DNA of 64,000 nt, taken from positions 1-64,000 of the forward strand of contig NW_025215483.1 in assembly GCF_001659605.2 (NCBI RefSeq), in the 5' to 3' direction. The notes beneath the pieces were generated by a model. The model had not been told where the DNA came from. It searched no databases and was given only the letters and a program-made list of their open reading frames with translations. The position numbers and the translations under genes are program-made. The stretch comes from Manihot esculenta. Taxonomy: Eukaryota; Streptophyta; Magnoliopsida; Malpighiales; Euphorbiaceae. Below are positions 34,001 to 43,553 of this stretch, in pieces; position 1 is the first letter of the stretch; every line of letters begins with the position of its first letter.

Positions 34001-36165
34001 CATCCGGTGCCCGATTTCGGCCTAATAGCTTCCATCCCAAAAACTGCCAAGTCTATCACCCATGTTACATCCGGTGCCCGATTTCGGCCTAATAGCTTCC
34101 ATCCCAAAAACTGCCAAGTCTATCACCCATGTTACATCCGGTGCCCGATTTCGGCCTAATAGCTTCCATCCCAAAAACTGCCAAGTCTATCACCCATGTT
34201 ACATCCGGTGCCCGATTTCGGCCTAATAGCTTCCATCCCAAAAACTGCCAAGTCTATCACCCATGTTACATCCGGTGCCCGATTTCGGCCTAATAGCTTC
34301 CATCCCAAAAACTTGCCAAGTCTATCACCCATGTTACATCCGGTGCCCGATTTCGGCCTAATAGCTTCCATCCCAAAAACTGCCAAGTCTATCACCCATG
34401 TTACATCCGGTGCCCGATTTCGGCCTAATAGCTTCCATCCCAAAAACTGCCAAGTCTATCACCCATGTTACATCCGGTGCCCGATTTCGGCCTAATAGCT
34501 TCCATCCCAAAAACTGCCAAGTCTATCACCCATGTTACATCCGGTGCCCGATTTCGGCCTAATAGCTTCCATCCCAAAAACTGCCAAGTCTATCACCCAT
34601 GTTACATCCGGTGCCCGATTTCGGCCTAATAGCTTCCATCCCAAAAACTGCCAAGTCTATCACCCATGTTACATCCGGTGCCCGATTTCGGCCTAATAGC
34701 TTCCATCCCAAAAACTGCCAAGTCTATCACCCATGTTACATCCGGTGCCCGATTTCGGCCTAATAGCTTCCATCCCAAAAACTGCCAAGTCTATCACCCA
34801 TGTTACATCCGGTGCCCGATTTCGGCCTAATAGCTTCCATCCCAAAAACTGCCAAGTCTATCACCCATGTTACATCCGGTGCCCGATTTTGGCCTAATAG
34901 CTTCCATCCCAAAAACTGCCAAGTCTATCACCCATGTTACATCCGGTGCCCGATTTCGGCTAATAGCTTCCATCCCAAAAACTGCCAAGTCTATCACCCA
35001 TGTTACATCCGGTGCCCGATTTCGGCCTAATAGCTTCCATCCCAAAAACTGCCAAGTCTATCACCCATGTTACATCCGGTGCCCGATTTCGTCCTAATAG
35101 CTTCCATCCCAAAAACTGCCAAGTCTATCACCCATGTTACATCCGGTGCCCGATTTCGGCCTAATAGCTTCCATCCAAAAACTGCCAAGTCTATCACCCA
35201 TGTTACATCCGGTGCCCGATTTCGGCCTAATAGCTTCCATCCCAAAAACTGCCAAGTCTATCACCCATGTTACATCCGGTGCCCGATTTCGGCCTAATAG
35301 CTTCCATCCCAAAAACTGCCAAGTCTATCACCCATGTTACATCCGGTGCCCGATTTCGGCTAATAGCTTCCATCCCAAAAACTTCCAAGTCTATCACCCA
35401 TGTTACATCCGGTGCCCGATTTCGGCCTAATAGCTTCCATCCCAAAACACTGCCAAGTCTATCACCCATGTTACATCCGGTGCCCGATTTCGGCCTAATA
35501 GCTTCCATCCCAAAAACTGCCAAGTCTATCACCCATGTTACATCCGGTGCCCGATTTCGGCCTAATAGCTTCCATCCCAAAAACTGCCAAGTCTATCACC
35601 CATGTTACATCCGGTGCCCGATTTCGGCTAATAGCTTCCATCCCAAAAACTGCCAAGTCTATCACCCATGTTACATCCGGTGCCCGATTTCGGCCTAATA
35701 GCTTCCATCCCAAAAACTGCCAAGTCTATCACCCATGTTACATCCGGTGCCCGATTTCGGCCTAATAGCTTCCATCCCAAAAACTGCCAAGTCTATCACC
35801 CATGTTACATCCGGTGCCCGATTTCGGCCTAATAGCTTCCATCCCAAAAACTGCCAAGTCTATCACCCATGTTACATCCGGTGCCCGATTTCGGCCTAAT
35901 AGCTTCCATCCCAAAAACTGCCAAGTCTATCACCCATGTTACATCCGGTGCCCGATTTCGGCCTAATAGCTTCCATCCCAAAAACTGCCAAGTCTATCAC
36001 CCATGTTACATCCGGTGCCCGATTTCGGCCTAATAGCTTCCATCCCAAAAACTGCCAAGTCTATCACCCATGTTACATCCGGTGCCCGATTTCGGCCTAA
36101 TAGCTTCCATCCCAAAAACTGCCAAGTCTATCACCCATGTTACATCCGGTGCCCGATTTTGGCCT
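31067..36165. repeat. 67-bp satellite array, block D (GGCCTAATAG variant)
   Basis: About 76 monomers. The left part has consensus GGACTAACAG copies with several shortened monomers. About 31600-33000 mixes GGACTAATAG, GGCCTAATAG and GGACTAACAG. From about 33000 to the E3 border almost every copy is GGCCTAATAG, with a few single-base length variants (for example near 34312, 34966, 35176 and 35449). The last copy is cut after GGCCT by E3. No gene is visible. Confidence 0.96.
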
Positions 36166-38566
36166 TGTAACAGCCCGGAAACCGGTACCCTCTTTGTAAC
36201 GGCCCAAACTGCTCGGCACTAGGATCCAGATCGGCTTAAGGCCGCCGGGACCCGTAGTAAGCCTGCTATGAACTCTGTGTACCTGTTAAAATCCCATACA
36301 TGATCCGACTGGACTATTACTTTTTAAAACTTGTCTTTAAAACTACCAGACTTAACCTTTAAAACACTGTCCTATAGGTCCAACCATATGAACCAAATGC
36401 TCAGATATACTAATCTGAACTAGCCCTCTGGCTATCTATAATACACCAGTGATGCTTTACCAAGTAACCTCCATACCCTATGCGCTCTGCAGCATAGAAC
36501 CCACTCTGTAAGGGTCAGCATATCATAAGTTAACTTGGTTACCATAGAGTCACAGGAATCAAACCTGGTCTTCTCTAGTGGTCTACTCTGTGGATCACAG
36601 GAATCAAACCTGGTCTTTCCTATTGCACTGGTCTTGGGTCAAAGGAAGTAATCCCTGTCTTCCCTCACAGTTATAATTCACTGGGTTTTCGAAACACAAC
36701 ATGTTATTAAGCCTGGTTTGACTCATTGCTCATCATTAAACTGAAAACAGGATACATGCATAGACAAGGGATAAAACATACTATAGACAATAGGCAAAAG
36801 CACATTCTAATACATTTATACCTTAACTGACTAACTATTACATCACTTTACATATATCCTTTTACATACATCATGTCCACACTATGCTATACACAAACAT
36901 ACTGAAGCCAACACTCTGATGCTTCTGACTTCCCAGCTAACCCTGTACCTGCAAAACTGGGATTAAGGGAAAGGGATGAGCTTCTAAAGCCCAGTGAGTA
37001 GAAACATTGAAAACAGTTCATTCATACGCACTATATATGAAAATGCATCACAACACAAGCATCTCAATATATCTTGGATTAGACATGACCCCAAAACTCC
37101 CTCGACGGGCTATTGAAGTCGCCTTGGTCCAATCCCCACTAAGGTAGACATGACCCCAAAAATACCCTCTGTCAACACTGGCCCCCCAAAGGAGCTACAC
37201 AGGGCATTCCAACAAGTAATTGCCCAACTGACCTGACACAATGACAGGAGCCGAAGCTTAGGCTATTGGAGTCGCCTGGGTCCACCTAATCTCTGATCAC
37301 ATAATATGCAATGCTTCACATTCGTGATTCTAATGCAATCACCCTAATACATATCATAGCATTCATGATGCATGAACTATGCTAAAGCATTATGTTTCTT
37401 TAATAAAAGATTAAGTTTAGTTCTACTCACCTCTAGCCAATGCTTGGCTAACCCTGGGCTAACTCTGCAAACTCTGAAGCAACACTCACTGCTGCTCTCT
37501 CTGGTTCCTCTGTTCTGTGCCTACACAGATGGACTCAAGTGAGGGACCAACATACTCTAACATACCTCTAAACATCTCCCCTTAAGACCCCTTAAAACAC
37601 CTCAAAACATGCATGCAAAACAAGCAAAGGAAAGCTGGACAGGGCACCTTCGGCAGCACCTTCGGCGGCCGAATGTTTCCTCCAGAGACGAAAGTCAGGC
37701 ATGTTCGGCGGCCTAACTTGGACTTTCGGGGGCCGAACCTGGGTTCATCCAGAACTCAGTTTCGTGCACAAGAACGCCTGCCATCCGAACTTCAACCCTC
37801 CAAACATGCATCCAACCTCTCCAAACATACTCTAAACACTTAATCATGCATATAGGAGTCTTAAACACATTAAAACTCCAACAAATAACACACAACAACC
37901 ACAAACAAAGCATAGGATCCATACACCCTAATATGCACAACTCATGCATACACATGCACAACTCCCCTTTCCCCTCATCAAACTCATTTAAAACATAATT
38001 AAAACCAAGGATTCACACTTACCTATTGAAGAACAAAGGCTGGCGTGACTCCTAACTTGAAGAGATGGAGATTCAAGCTTCACAAGCTCCTAAACTCCAC
38101 AACTTCTCAAAACTCCCTTTAACTCACTTAAAACCTACTTTTCTTTGAAAGATTTGATGTAAAACTATGGAAGATCATTGAGAGAAAGCATGAGCAAGTT
38201 CCTGAACCAAAGGAGAGCCTAAGCACCTCCTTAGTCGGCCAAAAGCACCTTTAAAAGTGCACCACCGCTTCACGTTGGGTGGCCAAAGCTCCATGCAACA
38301 CCTCACCACTTTAGGGGGCCGAACCTTAAGTTTAGGGGGCCGAACGTGGGGTACTTTCGGCAGCCGAACTTTAACTTTAGGGGGCCGAAAGTGGGAAAAT
38401 CTTCCTTAGCCTTTTCTCTTAAAAACTCATTTCCTTTTCAACTCAAAAACTTAAAACATATCAAAACATTTTAGAAAACCTTCACTCTACCCTTCAGGGA
38501 AACTCTGACATTCAAAATTCCACCGGACGGTAGGAACTCCGATGTCTGAACTAGCCGGGTATTACA
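36166..38566 (-). repeat. E3 3' LTR
   Basis: 2401 bp, identical by eye to 41153-43553. The element-sense start TGTAATACCCGGCTAG is shared with E1/E2. The element-sense end is extended: two GGGCyGTTACA-type ends 29 bp apart (complement of starts at 36166 and 36195). Contains direct repeats of CACAGGAATCAAACCTGGTC (36551-36572 and 36596-36617), degenerate GCCGAA sites (38310-38389) and a weak TATA-like TTTTAAAG (complement of 38249-38257). Confidence 0.94.
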
Positions 38567-38603
38567 ATCTTCCCCCCTTACAAAACATTCGTCCTCGAAT
38601 GTT
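38567..38603 (-). promoter_or_regulatory. E3 polypurine tract and hairpin
   Basis: On the minus strand an AAGGGGGGAAGAT tract abuts the 3' LTR. It is preceded by an 8-bp inverted repeat AACATTCG - 4 nt - CGAATGTT (38584-38603). Retention in this coding-defective element suggests it is needed in cis. Confidence 0.85.
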
Positions 38604-38849
38604 AAAAACAAACAGATAAGCAAGTAAAGCCTATCACTTCTCTCTAAAGAGAGAATCTATACCTCTATTCTCCTGATCTGAGTTTATACTCATAACCTTT
38701 TTCTGAACTCCACAGCTTTCGCTGCGCTACTCTGATCCTTATTCTTCTTTTCTTTCTCTTAACTAAACTAATCTCTTTGTGAAAACTCTCACTTTTAATT
38801 CTTAACAGATACAAATCTGTAATGATACCAATCCGTAATCACACTGGAA

Positions 38850-40130
38850 TCACAACCAGTTTCCACTAACAGTTCCAATAGATCATCAATCTTTTCTACC
38901 AATCTGTATTACCAACCTTGTAATACTGATCCTTGCCCGCCTTTCTTCTTCTTTACTAAACTGACTTAATCTCTAACTCTCAACAGGTATTGCTCCAATC
39001 TGTACTCTGATCATACCAATCTGCAATCCAATCTTCTTTGATTAGAACAGTTAGTAGATCAATCAATCCTATCTAGGAACACCTGTAATTGCTTAGTAGT
39101 GACCCTGTTAACTGTAAACAGTTATAACAAAATCTCAAGAGTCTATCCTTCGTTTTCCACAACAACACTGGAATCTTCCAGGGTGAGGTACTAAGTCAGA
39201 TACACCCTTTATCCACTAAGCTCTCTTATACTTTTCTGACTCTTCTGAACTCTCTCTTTCTCTGCAGGTGCCATCCTGTAGGGTAGAAGGAAAGAAATGA
39301 TTCTGCGGCCAGATATCATTCTCATTCCAACCTCTAATTCTCTAACAGATGGTAAACCTGACAGATCATCTGGGAAACATCTAGAACTCTCTCTCTAGTA
39401 AAGGGTACTGAGGCTGATTCCCTGTCCTGACAAACTTGCTCACAAGAGTTAGAACCCTCTGACAACTTTTCCTGTCTAACGATGAGCCTGCGGGACTGAT
39501 ATCAACTTCTAGGCATCTATACTGTACTCTATTCCTCTATACTCTGTCCTTTTTAAGGACTAACTATTGATCCATCCTGAGCTCTAAACTCTCCTACCTT
39601 GTCTCTGCGGACACAGGTAGTACTATGAGTAGCTAGCCAATCCGCCCTAGGTTGACATCATCAGTCACCCCTAGAACCATAAGGTCAGCTGGATCGCATC
39701 GCCTACTCTGTATAAACTCTGAACTAAACTGACTAACTCTGCATCAGATGGATCATATTCAGGTCTACTGACCCTGAGAAAAACACTCTAAGCCCAGAAG
39801 TCATCAAATCCATTCTATCAATGGCTCATAAACAACAAGGAAAGTGAAACACTGGGTCCAAAACAAACAGCATACACATCTGAACACTTCCAAGTGAACG
39901 CATCTGACGTCACCATGTATGATGTGTTTGCCTCCTACTGAGTCAGGGTGCAGATCCAAGCTAAAGCTAATGGAACTTCCCTCGGGAATTTACTGAAGAA
40001 AAGGCTCTCCCTTCTTCCTCAGCCTCACCACCATCTAATCCCAGACTAACTCTAGTCTCTTTATGAACTTACCTTCCTTTTCTTTTCCTCTTACTCTGAC
40101 CCATCTTATCCTTCTACTTATTCATACTTA
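38850..40130 (-). pseudogene. E3 decayed gag/protease/RT remnant
   Basis: Comparable by eye with E1 on the minus strand. About 39890-40130 matches the end of gag but lacks the zinc-knuckle stretch. About 39440-39900 matches protease and the following linker. About 39250-39400 matches the segment before RT (GGTGCCATCCTGTAGGG is shared). About 38870-39240 matches early RT (GGTGAGGTACT is shared). Many stops and indels occur, and no long frame survives. The FIDD region, RNase H, integrase and chromodomain are absent. The stretches at 38604-38850 and 40131-40349 are pyrimidine-rich on the plus strand; I cannot assign them. Confidence 0.7.
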
Positions 40131-40349
40131 CTGTTACTCTTTTTACTTCTTGTTCTATTTTCTGCCTTATTTACTCTTATTCTTCTTGAGAAATCAATTC
40201 TCACTATGCCTAGGTTTATGAAAACCTGAGATCCTAACATCTCATAATAACTCTCTCTTTAACTCTTCTTTGAAATTCTATCTATTTATCTTTTACTTCG
40301 ATTACAACAAAAGACATCCTATCAGAATCCTCAAAACACATCAGAACAT

Positions 40350-40889
40350 TCATAACAAAATGAACATACCTGGCACTACTGGGTCTGATGTGGCTGCCTC
40401 CTGTTGAACAACTCTACTTAAAAATGTCCGCTGAGACTGAGCTATCCAAGGTGCAGTACGACACTCACGAACTACATGTCCCTCCTGACCACACCTAAAA
40501 CATGCTGTTGTCCCTGCAAGACAAACTCCCTTATGCAGCCTTCCACACCTCTCACATCTAAAGCTATCCCTATTAGAACTCGAACCCAACCCTGACTTTA
40601 ACTTATTCCAAAACTCCCTCTTCTTTGACCCTTTAAGGCCTCTGACTTTCTTTTTCCCCCTTTTAGCAGCTGTACTCAAAATAGAGGGGTCAACTTCTCC
40701 TGAACTAGAGATCCTGGCATCCTTATTCTGGGTATCATCTACAGACTCTTCGTCCATATTCACTTGCACTCCTATATCCTTTCTTTGCACATCTAATTCT
40801 ATCTCTCTCCTTACATCCATTCTTTCCCTGTTTTCCTCAAAAGATCCTTCAGATGGGTCTGATTCCACAGAATAACTAGCTCCACTCAT
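40350..40889 (-). CDS. E3 mini-Gag: capsid-less Gag with zinc knuckles, 179 aa
   Basis: An open frame starting MSGASYSVES, aligned with the E1/E2 start by its place after the conserved acceptor; an upstream in-frame ATG at 40925 would add 12 residues. The acidic N-terminal part loosely resembles E1 residues 60-100. It then jumps to the equivalent of E1 residue about 384 (VDPSILS, KREFWNKLKSGLG), so the capsid domain (about 280 residues) is missing. The CX2CX3HX3C motif and CCHC knuckle [14 protein letters not shown] are intact. The protein ends shortly after the QQEAATS segment, at the gag/protease border. It may bind RNA as a nucleocapsid-like protein, or may simply be a remnant; the open frame in a decayed element is notable. 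Confidence 0.75.
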   Translation of the reverse strand: MSGASYSVESDPSEGSFEENRERMDVRREIELDVQRKDIGVQVNMDEESVDDTQNKDARISSSGEVDPSILSTAAKRGKKKVRGLKGSKKREFWNKLKSGLGSSSNRDSFRCERCGRLHKGVCLAGTTACFRCGQEGHVVRECRTAPWIAQSQRTFLSRVVQQEAATSDPVVPGMFILL

Positions 40890-40899
40890 CCTAGTTCTC

Positions 40900-40934
40900 C
40901 TGAATAACAACACATCAAGAAACAAACATTAGCA
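40900..40934 (-). promoter_or_regulatory. E3 putative 3' splice site before mini-Gag
   Basis: On the minus strand GCTAATG is followed by a T-rich stretch ending GTTATTCAG (AG at 40901-40900); the ATG is at 40889. The branch-like A is 29 nt from the G of AG, against 28 in E1 and E2. Confidence 0.5.
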
Positions 40935-41138
40935 CACATGTTCATATGAAAACACATGAATTTACAATATATACATGCATTACATAGCATAACATTAATA
41001 AGCATGAGTATTCCACATCAGCATGCAAAACAACTTCCTATCTTAGTGGACATGATTTTACTTATTGTGTTTTGCCTTACTATGACCTCTAGACCAACCT
41101 CTTTCCGATGTAAAACATCGTACTAATGAGGAACCTCT

Positions 41139-41150
41139 GCTCTGATACCA
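41139..41150 (-). promoter_or_regulatory. E3 primer binding site (tRNA-iMet)
   Basis: The complement reads TGGTATCAGAGC, two bases inside the 5' LTR end. The leader between it and the gag start (40890-41138) has no other gene and keeps the conserved CATGTCCACTAAGATAGG stretch. Confidence 0.93.
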
Positions 41151-41152
41151 AC

Positions 41153-43553
41153 TGTAACAGCCCGGAAACCGGTACCCTCTTTGTAACGGCCCAAACTGCT
41201 CGGCACTAGGATCCAGATCGGCTTAAGGCCGCCGGGACCCGTAGTAAGCCTGCTATGAACTCTGTGTACCTGTTAAAATCCCATACATGATCCGACTGGA
41301 CTATTACTTTTTAAAACTTGTCTTTAAAACTACCAGACTTAACCTTTAAAACACTGTCCTATAGGTCCAACCATATGAACCAAATGCTCAGATATACTAA
41401 TCTGAACTAGCCCTCTGGCTATCTATAATACACCAGTGATGCTTTACCAAGTAACCTCCATACCCTATGCGCTCTGCAGCATAGAACCCACTCTGTAAGG
41501 GTCAGCATATCATAAGTTAACTTGGTTACCATAGAGTCACAGGAATCAAACCTGGTCTTCTCTAGTGGTCTACTCTGTGGATCACAGGAATCAAACCTGG
41601 TCTTTCCTATTGCACTGGTCTTGGGTCAAAGGAAGTAATCCCTGTCTTCCCTCACAGTTATAATTCACTGGGTTTTCGAAACACAACATGTTATTAAGCC
41701 TGGTTTGACTCATTGCTCATCATTAAACTGAAAACAGGATACATGCATAGACAAGGGATAAAACATACTATAGACAATAGGCAAAAGCACATTCTAATAC
41801 ATTTATACCTTAACTGACTAACTATTACATCACTTTACATATATCCTTTTACATACATCATGTCCACACTATGCTATACACAAACATACTGAAGCCAACA
41901 CTCTGATGCTTCTGACTTCCCAGCTAACCCTGTACCTGCAAAACTGGGATTAAGGGAAAGGGATGAGCTTCTAAAGCCCAGTGAGTAGAAACATTGAAAA
42001 CAGTTCATTCATACGCACTATATATGAAAATGCATCACAACACAAGCATCTCAATATATCTTGGATTAGACATGACCCCAAAACTCCCTCGACGGGCTAT
42101 TGAAGTCGCCTTGGTCCAATCCCCACTAAGGTAGACATGACCCCAAAAATACCCTCTGTCAACACTGGCCCCCCAAAGGAGCTACACAGGGCATTCCAAC
42201 AAGTAATTGCCCAACTGACCTGACACAATGACAGGAGCCGAAGCTTAGGCTATTGGAGTCGCCTGGGTCCACCTAATCTCTGATCACATAATATGCAATG
42301 CTTCACATTCGTGATTCTAATGCAATCACCCTAATACATATCATAGCATTCATGATGCATGAACTATGCTAAAGCATTATGTTTCTTTAATAAAAGATTA
42401 AGTTTAGTTCTACTCACCTCTAGCCAATGCTTGGCTAACCCTGGGCTAACTCTGCAAACTCTGAAGCAACACTCACTGCTGCTCTCTCTGGTTCCTCTGT
42501 TCTGTGCCTACACAGATGGACTCAAGTGAGGGACCAACATACTCTAACATACCTCTAAACATCTCCCCTTAAGACCCCTTAAAACACCTCAAAACATGCA
42601 TGCAAAACAAGCAAAGGAAAGCTGGACAGGGCACCTTCGGCAGCACCTTCGGCGGCCGAATGTTTCCTCCAGAGACGAAAGTCAGGCATGTTCGGCGGCC
42701 TAACTTGGACTTTCGGGGGCCGAACCTGGGTTCATCCAGAACTCAGTTTCGTGCACAAGAACGCCTGCCATCCGAACTTCAACCCTCCAAACATGCATCC
42801 AACCTCTCCAAACATACTCTAAACACTTAATCATGCATATAGGAGTCTTAAACACATTAAAACTCCAACAAATAACACACAACAACCACAAACAAAGCAT
42901 AGGATCCATACACCCTAATATGCACAACTCATGCATACACATGCACAACTCCCCTTTCCCCTCATCAAACTCATTTAAAACATAATTAAAACCAAGGATT
43001 CACACTTACCTATTGAAGAACAAAGGCTGGCGTGACTCCTAACTTGAAGAGATGGAGATTCAAGCTTCACAAGCTCCTAAACTCCACAACTTCTCAAAAC
43101 TCCCTTTAACTCACTTAAAACCTACTTTTCTTTGAAAGATTTGATGTAAAACTATGGAAGATCATTGAGAGAAAGCATGAGCAAGTTCCTGAACCAAAGG
43201 AGAGCCTAAGCACCTCCTTAGTCGGCCAAAAGCACCTTTAAAAGTGCACCACCGCTTCACGTTGGGTGGCCAAAGCTCCATGCAACACCTCACCACTTTA
43301 GGGGGCCGAACCTTAAGTTTAGGGGGCCGAACGTGGGGTACTTTCGGCAGCCGAACTTTAACTTTAGGGGGCCGAAAGTGGGAAAATCTTCCTTAGCCTT
43401 TTCTCTTAAAAACTCATTTCCTTTTCAACTCAAAAACTTAAAACATATCAAAACATTTTAGAAAACCTTCACTCTACCCTTCAGGGAAACTCTGACATTC
43501 AAAATTCCACCGGACGGTAGGAACTCCGATGTCTGAACTAGCCGGGTATTACA
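41153..43553 (-). repeat. E3 5' LTR
   Basis: 2401 bp, with no difference seen by eye from 36166-38566. Donor-like AATAGGTAAGTG lies at the equivalent of the E1/E2 first donor (complement near 43010). The right end abuts satellite beginning CCCGATTTGGGAC, without the GGCCT expected for a target-site duplication. Confidence 0.94.

Larger units (their letters stand above)
36166..43553 (-). mobile_element. E3: non-autonomous chromovirus-derived LTR element
   Basis: A 7388-bp element with 2401-bp LTRs (36166-38566, 41153-43553) in which I see no difference by eye. TG...CA ends, PBS, polypurine tract and hairpin are as in E1/E2. The internal region is only 2586 bp. It holds a small open gag without capsid, then decayed gag, protease and early-RT sequence, and no RNase H, integrase or chromodomain. 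No target-site duplication: the left flank ends GGCCT and the right flank starts CCCGA. Identical LTRs with decayed coding content indicate recent movement of an already defective family, presumably by proteins supplied in trans. E4 is a second member. Confidence 0.93.
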
